Origin: Pseudomonadota bacterium
Lineage (GTDB): Bacteria > Pseudomonadota > Alphaproteobacteria > Rhizobiales > Xanthobacteraceae
Length of the DNA: 21,426 nucleotides
Direction: 5' to 3'
Assembly: GCA_023432885.1 (NCBI GenBank)
Contig: JAEZEU010000398.1
Location: 1 to 21,426, forward strand
Under the pieces are notes generated by a model. That model had not been told where the DNA came from, did not search any database, and saw nothing but the letters and a program-made list of their open reading frames with translations. Position 1 is the stretch's first letter; each line of letters starts with the position of its first letter. Positions 7,646 through 14,863 of this stretch are shown here, piece by piece. The position numbers and the translations under genes are program-made.

Positions 7646-8842
7646 CTACTGCACGGTCTTCAGTGCGGCAAAACCGCGGTCGAGATCGGCCTTGAGATCG
7701 TCGACGTTCTCGAGCCCTATATGAAGGCGCAGTGTCGGGCCACCCGGCGACCATTTGGTCGCGGTGCGGTAGCCTTCGCAGTCGAAGGGGATGATCAGGC
7801 TTTCAAAGCCGCCCCAGGAATAGCCCATTCCGAACAGCGTCACCGCATCGAGCAGGGCATCGACGGCTTTTTGGGGCACCGGCTTGAGAACAATGCTGAA
7901 CAGACCGGAGGCGCCGGTGAAGTCGCGCTCCCAGATCGCGTGCCCCGGATCGGTATCCAGCCCCGGATGCAGCACGCGGGCGACTTCAGGCCGCTCAGCG
8001 AGCCAGCGCGCCATCTCCAGACCCGAGCGGTGATGTTGCGCCAGCCGGACCGCCAGGGTGCGCATGCCGCGTAGCGCGAGGTACACGTCGTCGGGCCCGG
8101 CGCAGACACCGAGCAGACGGATTGTTTCCGTGATCATCGGCCAGGCTTTTGCGTTGGCCGAGATGGTGCCGAACATGATGTCGGAATGGCCGCCGATATA
8201 CTTGGTGGCGGCCTGCATGCTGATGTCGACGCCAAGTTCGAGCGAACGATGAAACAGCGGCGTCGCCCAGGTGTTGTCGTCGATGACCAGCGCATCGCGC
8301 GCATGCGCGACTTCGGCGATCGCGGGTATGTCGGGCATCTCGAACGTCTGCGAGCCCGGCGCCTCGACCAGCACAGCCCTGGTGTTTGGCTTGAACAGCT
8401 TCTCGATGCCGGCGCCGACCGTCGGATCGAAGTAGGTGGTCTCGACGCCATATCGCGCCAAGACGCCGTTGCAGAAATTGCGCGAGGGACGATAGACGTT
8501 GTCGCAGACCAGCAGATGGTCACCCGCCTTGGTCACCGACAGCAACGTGGTCGAGATTGCGGCAAGACCGGAAGGGGCAAGACCAACGCCGGCGCATTGC
8601 GGACCTTCCAGCTTCATCATGACGTCTTGCAGCGCCCGCGTTGTCGGAGTGCCGTGACGGCCATAGGTGTATTCGGCGCGGTGGGCGTGCAGGTCTTCCG
8701 CGGCCGGATAGAGCACGGTCGAGCCGCGGAACACGGCCGGGTTCACAAATCCTTTTTGCGCCTGAGGATCGCGCCCGGCGGTCACCAGCCGGGTTTCGGC
8801 TTGTTGGGATTGAGGTTCGCCGTCCGCCGCCGGGGATTTCAT
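7646..8842 (-). CDS. metC: Cystathionine beta-lyase (PLP-dependent, Cys/Met metabolism family)
   Basis: A 398-residue fold-type I PLP enzyme that should cleave cystathionine to homocysteine, pyruvate and ammonia in methionine synthesis. The PLP lysine is K214 in SMQAATKYIGGHSD (208-221). YTYGRHGTPT (58-67) supplies the tyrosine and arginine that bind the cofactor phosphate of the partner subunit, and VIDDNTWATP (186-195) carries the cofactor-contacting aspartate. The length suits the family. The reading frame is open up to 9133, but the segment before MKSPAADG is low-complexity and unlike the family, so I start at 8842. Related family members (cystathionine gamma-synthase, gamma-lyase) cannot be fully excluded; the C-terminal SWGGFESL motif favours the beta-lyase. 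It is divergent from aapJ. Confidence 0.88.
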   Translation of the reverse strand: MKSPAADGEPQSQQAETRLVTAGRDPQAQKGFVNPAVFRGSTVLYPAAEDLHAHRAEYTYGRHGTPTTRALQDVMMKLEGPQCAGVGLAPSGLAAISTTLLSVTKAGDHLLVCDNVYRPSRNFCNGVLARYGVETTYFDPTVGAGIEKLFKPNTRAVLVEAPGSQTFEMPDIPAIAEVAHARDALVIDDNTWATPLFHRSLELGVDISMQAATKYIGGHSDIMFGTISANAKAWPMITETIRLLGVCAGPDDVYLALRGMRTLAVRLAQHHRSGLEMARWLAERPEVARVLHPGLDTDPGHAIWERDFTGASGLFSIVLKPVPQKAVDALLDAVTLFGMGYSWGGFESLIIPFDCEGYRTATKWSPGGPTLRLHIGLENVDDLKADLDRGFAALKTVQ

Positions 8843-9166
8843 GTATCTGCACCACAGAGTTTTGCCGCGACCGCAGCGCGCGATGCCTGATAAGGCGGCA
8901 AGCCGGGCCATCTGGCTAATAACAAGACACAGAAGTGGGCCGTCAACCCCTTGACCCCGCTCGTCAGTCGCTATGTGATGGAGCGGACTATCCAAGTCGC
9001 CGCAAGTTGAGGGGCCTGCCGCGACCGCAGATCCACTGTCGACCGCCATTTGCGCCGAGCCACCGGGTTTCGGCGACGCTTGCGGCGGCGGATTCTCGGG
9101 ATGGCCCCATCCAGCCCTGCGGCGCCCTGCCATTGTTCCCGGACGACCCCTCGAAAGGCTTTACCC
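8843..9166. other. Divergent intergenic region between metC and aapJ
   Basis: These 324 bases hold no convincing gene. They should contain the promoters of metC (minus) and aapJ (plus). A TTGACC at 8951-8956 is a possible -35 element on the plus strand, but no good -10 stands at the right distance. A 14-base direct repeat lies near each end. The aapJ ribosome site AAAGG sits about eight bases before its ATG. Confidence 0.5.
8863..9030. repeat. 14-bp direct repeat, two copies, in the metC-aapJ intergenic region
   Basis: TGCCGCGACCGCAG occurs exactly at 8863-8876, 20 bases before metC, and again at 9017-9030, about 137 bases before aapJ. The start-to-start distance is 154 bases. Two identical sites flanking a divergent promoter region could bind one regulator, but GC-rich sequence raises the chance of coincidence. 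Confidence 0.4.
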
Positions 9167-10183
9167 ATGAAACGCGTATCCTTGTTTCTCACCCTTGCCG
9201 CCGCTGCCGCTGTTTCGGCGCAGGCGGCATCCGCCCAGACCCTCAAGTCCATTCAGGACCGCGGCATGCTGTCCTGCGGCGTCAGTCAAGGCCTGCCGGG
9301 CTTTTCCTCGCCGGACGACAAGGGCAACTGGACCGGCCTTGACGTGGACATCTGCCGCGCGATTGCCGCCGCGATCTTCAACGATCCGAAAAAGGTCAAG
9401 TTCGTGCCGCTGTCGGCCAAGGACCGCTTCACCGCGTTGCAATCCGGGGAAATCGACGTGTTGTCGCGCAACACCACCTGGACCATCTCGCGCGATACCT
9501 CGCTGGGCGCGAATTTCACCGGCGTCACCTACTATGACAGCCAGGGCTTCATGGTGAAGAAGTCGCTGAAGGTGAAGTCGGCGCTCGAGCTCAACAGCGC
9601 TTCGGTCTGCGTTCAGACGGGGACCACTACCGAGCAGAACCTCGCCGACTACTTCAAGGGCAACAATATGAAGTACGAGGTGATCGCTTTCGCGGGTGCC
9701 GATGAAACCGTGAAGGCTTACGAATCCGGCCGCTGCGACGTCTTCACGACCGACATCTCGCAGCTTTACGCCATGCGCCTGAAACTCGCCAATCCGAACG
9801 ATCACGAGGTGCTGCCCGAAGTGATCTCGAAGGAGCCGCTCGGCCCGATGGTGCGCCATGGCGACGATCAATGGTTCGACATCGTCAAATGGACGCTGTT
9901 TGCGATGATCAACGCCGAGGAAGCAGGCGTGACACAGAAGAACGTGGATGAGATGGCCAAGTCCGACAAGCCGGACCTCAAGCGCATGCTCGGCACCGAC
10001 GGCAATCTCGGTGAACAACTCGGCCTCACCAAGGACTGGGTGGTGCGCATCATCAAGCATGTCGGTAATTACGGCGAGTCCTTCGATCGCAATGTCGGCG
10101 CCGGCTCCAAGCTCGGCATCGCGCGCGGCTTGAACAATCTCTGGAACAAGGGCGGGATCCAGTACGCGCCGCCGATCCGCTGA
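9167..10183 (+). CDS. aapJ: AapJ, periplasmic binding protein of the general L-amino acid ABC transporter
   Basis: A 338-residue solute-binding protein (SBP_bac_3 family) that captures amino acids in the periplasm and delivers them to AapQM. A signal peptide occupies residues 1-23 with an ASA-type cleavage site before QTLKSIQ. The lobe motifs GNWTGLDVDICRAIAAAIF (53-71), FTALQSGEIDVLSRNTTWT (88-106) and, further on, ESGRCDVFTTDISQLYA match the AapJ/BztA group, which is larger than usual polar amino-acid binding proteins. The ATG at 9167 has an AAAGG ribosome site and gives the signal peptide; a longer reading from 9050 adds an arginine-rich segment unlike the family. First gene of aapJQMP; only 25 bases separate it from aapQ. 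Confidence 0.95.
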   Translation: MKRVSLFLTLAAAAAVSAQAASAQTLKSIQDRGMLSCGVSQGLPGFSSPDDKGNWTGLDVDICRAIAAAIFNDPKKVKFVPLSAKDRFTALQSGEIDVLSRNTTWTISRDTSLGANFTGVTYYDSQGFMVKKSLKVKSALELNSASVCVQTGTTTEQNLADYFKGNNMKYEVIAFAGADETVKAYESGRCDVFTTDISQLYAMRLKLANPNDHEVLPEVISKEPLGPMVRHGDDQWFDIVKWTLFAMINAEEAGVTQKNVDEMAKSDKPDLKRMLGTDGNLGEQLGLTKDWVVRIIKHVGNYGESFDRNVGAGSKLGIARGLNNLWNKGGIQYAPPIR

Positions 10184-10196
10184 CCGGCAACGCCGG
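10184..10196 (+). other. Small intercistronic hairpin between aapJ and aapQ
   Basis: Directly after the aapJ stop, CCGGC (10184-10188) pairs with GCCGG (10192-10196) around the three-base loop AAC. Its 3' arm runs into the GGAGGGG ribosome site of aapQ (10195-10201), so the fold could both protect the aapJ message from 3' decay and dampen aapQ translation. The stem is short. Confidence 0.4.
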
Positions 10197-10208
10197 AGGG
10201 GCGCGGCG

Positions 10209-11414
10209 ATGACCAGCGACCCACGATCACCGCCGTCTCAGCTTGTTTTCAAGCTGAGACGTGCGCTCGGGGGACGGGCAGGCTGGCGCGGCATCGTCTT
10301 CCAGCTCCTGTTCGTCGCCGCGCTCATCTGGCTCTCTTTCGAGATCTTCGAAAACGCGCGCGCCAACCTTGCCGCGCAACGCATCACCTCCGGCTTCGGA
10401 TTTCTGCAGAACAACGCCGGGTTCGACGTCAACCAGACTCTCATTCCCTATTCGGGGTCGGACAGCTATCTCCGCGTATTCTTCGTCGGCCTGCTGAACA
10501 CGCTGGTCGTGGCTGTTGTCGGCATCTTCCTGGCCACCATCATCGGTTTTGCAGTCGCGCTCGGCCGGCTGTCCCCGAACTGGCTGCTGGCGCGGATCGC
10601 CGGAGGCTATGTGGAGTTGATCCGCAATCTGCCGCTGCTGTTCCAGCTGCTGTTCTGGTACAAGGCTGTGCTGGCCGCGCTACCTAATCCGCGGCAGAGC
10701 TACTCGTTGTTCGATTGGGCCTTCCTGAGCAATCGCGGACTGGTCATACCAAGGACGGTTGCCAGCCCCGGGCTCGAGCCGTTCCTCATCGCGGTTGCGA
10801 TCGCGGTCGTCGCCGCCTTCGTGCTCCGCCGCTACGCTCGCAAGCAGCTGTTGGACAAGGGCAGGAAGGTCACGATCTGGCCCTACGTGGTCGGTGCCCT
10901 GATCGGACTGCCGTTGCTGGCGATGCTGCTCTTCGGCAAGCCTTTCACGCTTGATTTCCCCGTCCTGCGCGGCTTCAACTTTGCCGGCGGCTCTCGCCTC
11001 ATTCCGGAGTTCGTCGCGTTGGCGCTGGCGCTGTCGACCTATACCGCAGCGTTCATCGCGGAGATCGTGCGCGCGGGGATCATGTCCGTGCACAAGGGAC
11101 AAATGGAGGCGGGCTTCTCGCTGGGTTTATCGCGCGGCCAGACGTTGCGGATGATCGTGGTGCCGCAGGCGCTGCGGGTGATCCTGCCGCCATTGACCAA
11201 CCAGTATCTCAACCTGACCAAAAACTCCTCGCTTGCGGTTGCGATCGGCTATCCCGACCTGGTCTCGGTGTTCGCGGGCACGACGCTCAGCCAGACCGGG
11301 CAGGCGATCGAGATCATCTCGATCACCATGGGCGTCTATCTCCTGATCTCGCTCGTCACCAGTGCAATCATGAGTTTCTACGGGTGGCGGCTTGACAGGA
11401 GCATGCAGAGATGA
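10209..11414 (+). CDS. aapQ: AapQ, permease subunit of the general L-amino acid ABC transporter
   Basis: A 401-residue inner-membrane permease (HisM/GlnP type) that pairs with AapM. Hydrophobic segments include residues 28-45, 90-118, 141-157, 191-206, 224-242 and 366-390. The EAA loop that contacts the ATPase is at about 300-322 (EAGFSLGLSRGQTLRMIVVPQAL), followed by the family-typical NQYLNLTKNSSLAVAIGYPDLVSV. The length agrees with rhizobial AapQ of about 400 residues. The ATG at 10209 has a strong GGAGGGG ribosome site seven bases upstream. The gene overlaps aapM in an ATGA junction. Codons 9-18 contain a perfect hairpin described separately. Confidence 0.94.
   Translation: MTSDPRSPPSQLVFKLRRALGGRAGWRGIVFQLLFVAALIWLSFEIFENARANLAAQRITSGFGFLQNNAGFDVNQTLIPYSGSDSYLRVFFVGLLNTLVVAVVGIFLATIIGFAVALGRLSPNWLLARIAGGYVELIRNLPLLFQLLFWYKAVLAALPNPRQSYSLFDWAFLSNRGLVIPRTVASPGLEPFLIAVAIAVVAAFVLRRYARKQLLDKGRKVTIWPYVVGALIGLPLLAMLLFGKPFTLDFPVLRGFNFAGGSRLIPEFVALALALSTYTAAFIAEIVRAGIMSVHKGQMEAGFSLGLSRGQTLRMIVVPQALRVILPPLTNQYLNLTKNSSLAVAIGYPDLVSVFAGTTLSQTGQAIEIISITMGVYLLISLVTSAIMSFYGWRLDRSMQR
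10234..10261 (+). other. Perfect 12-bp hairpin inside the 5' coding part of aapQ
   Basis: The arm CGTCTCAGCTTG (10234-10245) is followed by the loop TTTT (10246-10249) and the exact complement CAAGCTGAGACG (10250-10261). It encodes residues 9-18 of AapQ. No mismatch occurs in 12 pairs, which is striking within a coding sequence. It lies 25 bases after the start codon, where a stable mRNA fold can hinder initiation or halt 3'-to-5' decay of the aapJ message. No T-run follows, so it is not a classic terminator. Confidence 0.7.
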
Positions 11415-12922
11415 ATGCTCCTTTCTTCGTCCGTCAGGATATGGTGCCCGAGCGGCCTGCGCCGGTGAAGACCACGGGCTTGATCGGTTTTCTGCGCACG
11501 CGCCTGTTCAACACGCCGACCAATATCCTGATCACAGTCCTCGGCGCGCTGCTGCTGTGGTTCACCATCGGCCCGGCGATCAAGTTCCTGCTGATCGACG
11601 CGGTGTGGACGGGCCAGGATCGCGACGCCTGCCTTGCCGACAAGGTCGGCCGTTCAGTTGGCGCCTGCTGGCCGTTCGTAACCGCAAAATTCAGCCAGAT
11701 CATCTATGGCTTCTATCCGGAGTCGGAGCGCTGGCGGGTCAACCTGACCTTCCTGGTCGCAGTGGTGCTGCTGGTCCCGATGCTGATTCCGCGGCTGCCT
11801 GCCAAGGGCATCAATGCGAGCCTCTTCTTCATTGCATTCCCCGTCGTCGCGTTCTTCCTCCTGCATGGTGGCGGGTTGAGGGGTTTCGGTGTGAGCTGGA
11901 CTTCCGACATCCTGTCCGGCTTCAGCAACAGTATCGGCGAGGGCGGCGACAAGCTCGTCTCCTTGAGCGCGTCTTCGGCGATCGGGCCGTTGCTGTGGCT
12001 GATCGGGAAACTGCTGCTGCTGATCAGCACCGTGATCTCCTGGGTATTATGGCCGCTGATCCGGCTGCGCGACATGATCCAGTCATTCGGCCGACCGGTC
12101 TGGGCGGACCTCGTTGCGACGGCGGCGATCGTCTCGGCGCTGATGTTCTGGCTCGGCGGGGGCATGCGCGCCGGCATACGCCCGCTGATTACCAGTTTCG
12201 TCATCTTCGGCGGTATCGGCATTGTCATTGCCGTGATGGGCCTCGATCGAGGCGGGTTGCCGGTGGTCGATACGAGGCTGTGGGGCGGCCTTCTGGTGAC
12301 GCTGGTGGTCTCGGTTACCGGCATCGTCGCCTCGATGCCGGTCGGCATCGCGCTGGCGCTCGGCCGGCGTTCGACCATTCCATTGATCCGCATCTTCTCG
12401 ATCGCCTTCATCGAATTCTGGCGCGGCGTGCCGCTGATCACGGTGCTGTTCTTCGCGACCTACATGCTGCCGCTGTTCCTGCCCGGCAATTTCACCGTGG
12501 ACGGCCTCGTGCGCGCGTTGATCGGTATCGCGCTGTTCGCCGGCGCCTACCAAGCCGAGGTGATCCGCGGCGGCCTGCAGGCGATCCCGCGCGGGCAGGC
12601 GGAAGCGGCAAGCGCGCTCGGGCTCTCGTACTGGAAAACCACCGGGCTGATCGTCATGCCGCAGGCGCTGCGGCATGTCATCCCCGGTCTCGTCAACAGC
12701 TTCATCGCGCTGTTCAAGGACACCTCGCTGGTCTCGATCGTCGCACTGTTCGATCTGCTCGGGCAGTTGCAGGCCTCCTTCAGCGATCCAAACTGGTCGA
12801 CTCCGACCACGCTGTTCACGGGATTTGCCTTCACCGGACTGATCTACTTCGTCTTTTGCTTTGGAATGTCGCGTTACTCCCTGTTTGTCGAGAACAGGCT
12901 GAACGCCCATCGCCGCAATTGA
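11411..12922 (+). CDS. aapM: AapM, permease subunit of the general L-amino acid ABC transporter, with an internal insertion
   Basis: A 503-residue inner-membrane permease. The N-terminal part (IGPAIKFLLIDAVW, then FVTAKFSQIIYGFYPESERWRVNL) and the C-terminal transport domain from about residue 283 (GLPVVDTRLWGGLLVTLVVSVTGIVASMPVGIALALGRRS) match AapM/BztC-type permeases. The EAA loop is at 398-420 (EAASALGLSYWKTTGLIVMPQAL), followed by FIALFKDTSLVSIVALFDLLG. Rhizobial AapM proteins are, as I recall, about 385 residues; here about 120 extra residues (roughly 157-278) interrupt the usual loop and contain three more hydrophobic segments (191-216, 232-250, 259-276). The frame is intact throughout. 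The start overlaps the aapQ stop by four bases and aapP follows after nine bases. Confidence 0.92.
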   Translation: MNAPFFVRQDMVPERPAPVKTTGLIGFLRTRLFNTPTNILITVLGALLLWFTIGPAIKFLLIDAVWTGQDRDACLADKVGRSVGACWPFVTAKFSQIIYGFYPESERWRVNLTFLVAVVLLVPMLIPRLPAKGINASLFFIAFPVVAFFLLHGGGLRGFGVSWTSDILSGFSNSIGEGGDKLVSLSASSAIGPLLWLIGKLLLLISTVISWVLWPLIRLRDMIQSFGRPVWADLVATAAIVSALMFWLGGGMRAGIRPLITSFVIFGGIGIVIAVMGLDRGGLPVVDTRLWGGLLVTLVVSVTGIVASMPVGIALALGRRSTIPLIRIFSIAFIEFWRGVPLITVLFFATYMLPLFLPGNFTVDGLVRALIGIALFAGAYQAEVIRGGLQAIPRGQAEAASALGLSYWKTTGLIVMPQALRHVIPGLVNSFIALFKDTSLVSIVALFDLLGQLQASFSDPNWSTPTTLFTGFAFTGLIYFVFCFGMSRYSLFVENRLNAHRRN

Positions 12923-12931
12923 GAAAATGCC

Positions 12932-13675
12932 ATGGTCGAAAATTCCATCGTCAGCATCAGCAAGCTCAACAAATGGTACGGCGATTTCCACGTGCTGCGC
13001 GACATCAACATGCAGGTCGCCAAGGGCGAGCGCATCGTGATCTGCGGTCCGTCCGGCTCGGGCAAGTCGACCCTGATCCGCTGCATCAATGCACTGGAGG
13101 AATTCCAGGAGGGCGAGATCACCGTCGAGGGCATCGAACTGGGGCCAAACCTGCGCCGCGTGGACGAGGTCAGGCGCGAGGTAGGCATGGTCTTTCAGAG
13201 CTTCAATCTGTTTCCGCATCTGACCGTGCTGGAGAACTGCACGCTGGCTCCGATCTGGGTGCGCAACGTACCTCAGAAGGATGCCGAGGCGATCGCCATG
13301 AAATACCTGGAGCGGGTCAAGATCCCGCATCAAGCCAACAAGTACCCCGGCCAGATGTCAGGCGGGCAGCAGCAACGCGTGGCGATCGCCCGCGCGCTGA
13401 CGATGAACCCGAAAGTCATGCTGTTTGACGAGCCGACCTCGGCACTCGATCCGGAAATGGTCAAGGAGGTGCTGGACACCATGGTCGACCTCGCCAAGGA
13501 AGGCATGACGATGCTGGTCGTCACTCACGAGATGGGATTTGCGCGGGAAGTCGCGAACCGCGTCGTGTTCATGGACGCGGGGCAAGTGATCGAGTCCAAC
13601 ACGCCGCAGCAATTTTTCGCAAATCCACAGCATGCGCGGACCAAGCTGTTCCTCAGCCAGATCCTGAGACATTAG
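12932..13675 (+). CDS. aapP: AapP, ATP-binding subunit of the general L-amino acid ABC transporter
   Basis: A 247-residue ABC ATPase that powers AapQM at the inner face of the membrane. All nucleotide-binding motifs are visible: Walker A GPSGSGKST (39-47), Q-loop glutamine at 89 (VFQSFNLFPH), signature MSGGQQQR (142-149), Walker B VMLFDEPTSALD (162-173) and the switch histidine at 199 (VVTHEMGFA). The sequence is of the GlnQ/AapP polar amino-acid class. It is the last gene of aapJQMP, and its stop merges with a large hairpin between it and the convergent cysteine synthase gene. The ribosome site before the ATG at 12932 is weak (GAGAAAA), which suggests coupling to aapM. Confidence 0.96.
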   Translation: MVENSIVSISKLNKWYGDFHVLRDINMQVAKGERIVICGPSGSGKSTLIRCINALEEFQEGEITVEGIELGPNLRRVDEVRREVGMVFQSFNLFPHLTVLENCTLAPIWVRNVPQKDAEAIAMKYLERVKIPHQANKYPGQMSGGQQQRVAIARALTMNPKVMLFDEPTSALDPEMVKEVLDTMVDLAKEGMTMLVVTHEMGFAREVANRVVFMDAGQVIESNTPQQFFANPQHARTKLFLSQILRH

Positions 13676-13727
13676 GCGAATCCAGAGCAGGGAGTAGCGA
13701 ACGGTATTCGCCACTCCCCCATTCGCC
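13675..13727. terminator. Bidirectional hairpin between aapP and the cysteine synthase gene
   Basis: An inner stem pairs GGGAGTAGCGAA (13690-13701) with TTCGCCACTCCC (13707-13718) around the loop CGGTA, with one A-C mismatch. An outer stem pairs GGCGAAT (13675-13681) with ATTCGCC (13721-13727). Together they fill most of the 61 bases between two converging genes, so a shared terminator is the natural reading. There is no strong T-run. The repeated GCGAA/TTCGC words resemble a dispersed intergenic repeat. Confidence 0.6.
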
Positions 13728-13736
13728 AATCGCTTG

Positions 13737-14777
13737 CTAGACCTTCTCGAACGGCGGTTCGATCTTGCTGCGCTTTTCCAGCCATTCCGGCACGGGAAGA
13801 TTCTTCGAGCGCATGAATTCCGGATTGAACAGCTTTGACTGATAGCGATTGCCGGAGTCGCAGAGGATCGTGACGATGGTCTTGCCGGGCCCGAGTTCCT
13901 TGGCGAGCCTGATGGCGCCGGCAATGTTGACGCCGGTCGATCCGCCGAGGCACAGGCCCTCGTGCTGCAACACGTCGTAGATGACGGGCACGGATTCCTC
14001 GTCAGGGATGAGGAAGGCCGTGTCGACCCGGGCTTCCTTGACGACGGACGTGACGCGGCCAAGCCCGATACCCTCGGTGATGGAGTCGCCTGACGTCGAT
14101 TTGGCTTCGCCGTTCTTGAACAGATTATACATCGCAAAGCCGGGCGGATCGGCGCAGGCGGTCACGATGTTCTTGTTCTTCGATTTCAGGAACGAGGTGG
14201 TGCCGGCGATGGTGCCGGCGGTGCCGACGGCGCAGATGAAACCATCGATCTTGCCGCCGGTCTGCTCCCAGATTTCCGGACCTGTGGACTCGAAATGCGC
14301 CTTGGCGTTGTCGAGGTTGTTCCACTGGTCGGCGAACAGCACACCGTTCGGCTCGGTCTTGCGCAGTTGATCGGCCAGGCGCCTGCCGACATGCTGGTAG
14401 TTGTTGGGATTGGAGAACGGCAGCGCCGGGACTTCGACCAGCTCGGCGCCGCAGAGCCGCAGCATGTCCTTCTTTTCCTGGCTCTGCGTGTTGGGAATGA
14501 GGATCAGCGTGCGATAGCCGCGCGCGCTCGCCACCACCGCTAGCCCGATGCCGGTGTTGCCGGCGGTCGATTCCACGACGAGGCCGCCAGGCTTCAGATC
14601 ACCGCGCTTCTCGGCTTCCAGGATCATCCATTTGCCCGCGCGGTCCTTCACGGACTGACCGGGATTCATGAATTCGGCCTTGCCAAGGATGGTGCAGCCG
14701 GTCAGTTCGGAGGCCTGTTTGAGCTTGATCAGCGGCGTATTGCCGATGGCCTGGACGACGTCGTTGTTGAACTTCAT
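13737..14777 (-). CDS. Cysteine synthase A family protein (O-acetylserine sulfhydrylase-like)
   Basis: A 346-residue fold-type II PLP enzyme expected to make cysteine from O-acetylserine and sulfide. The N-terminal IGNTPLIKL (11-19) and PLP lysine K44 in NPGQSVKDRAG are standard. The substrate loop reads ESTAGNTG (69-76), where classical CysK has TSGNTG. Later segments are VGTAGTIAGTTS, TEGIGLGRV and LCLGGSTGVN; the serine in CDSGNRYQSKL lies near the PLP pyridine position. Blocks such as LFADQWNNLDNAKAHFESTGPEIWEQTGGKIDGF recall a cysteine-synthase branch also found in fungi, so I withhold cysK as a gene name. It lies 86 bp downstream of the fatty-acid synthase gene on the same strand and converges on aapP. 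The ATG at 14777 lacks a clear ribosome site. Confidence 0.87.
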   Translation of the reverse strand: MKFNNDVVQAIGNTPLIKLKQASELTGCTILGKAEFMNPGQSVKDRAGKWMILEAEKRGDLKPGGLVVESTAGNTGIGLAVVASARGYRTLILIPNTQSQEKKDMLRLCGAELVEVPALPFSNPNNYQHVGRRLADQLRKTEPNGVLFADQWNNLDNAKAHFESTGPEIWEQTGGKIDGFICAVGTAGTIAGTTSFLKSKNKNIVTACADPPGFAMYNLFKNGEAKSTSGDSITEGIGLGRVTSVVKEARVDTAFLIPDEESVPVIYDVLQHEGLCLGGSTGVNIAGAIRLAKELGPGKTIVTILCDSGNRYQSKLFNPEFMRSKNLPVPEWLEKRSKIEPPFEKV

Positions 14778-14790
14778 ATCGCGAAAAACA

Positions 14791-14809
14791 CCGGTTGTTT
14801 TCTCACCGG
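14791..14809 (-). other. Short inverted repeat just upstream of the cysteine synthase gene
   Basis: CCGGT (14791-14795) and ACCGG (14805-14809) pair around a nine-base loop, 14 bases before the cysteine synthase start. It could be a weak transcript end for the upstream fatty-acid synthase gene or an operator. The stem is only five pairs, so confidence is low. Confidence 0.2.
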
Positions 14810-14863
14810 GAGCGACCCTAAAGGACCGAAGCCAGGATCACAAGCAAGGGCGGGGCGCGGCAG

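Noticed and set aside
8951..8979. Sigma-70-like promoter for aapJ (TTGACC with TGTGAT)
   Set aside because: The -10 match is poor and the position is far from the start; not enough to annotate.
8843..9133. N-terminal extension of the cystathionine beta-lyase
   Set aside because: The added 97 residues are low-complexity, unlike the family, and would consume the divergent promoter region.
12083..13333. A 416-residue open frame on the minus strand opposite aapM and aapP
   Set aside because: Composition is low-complexity (Asp, Arg, Gln, His) and typical of an antisense shadow; the opposite strand encodes clear transporter proteins.
11392..13428. A 678-residue plus-strand frame overlapping aapM and aapP
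   Set aside because: It is an out-of-frame reading of two strongly supported genes and has no motif of its own.
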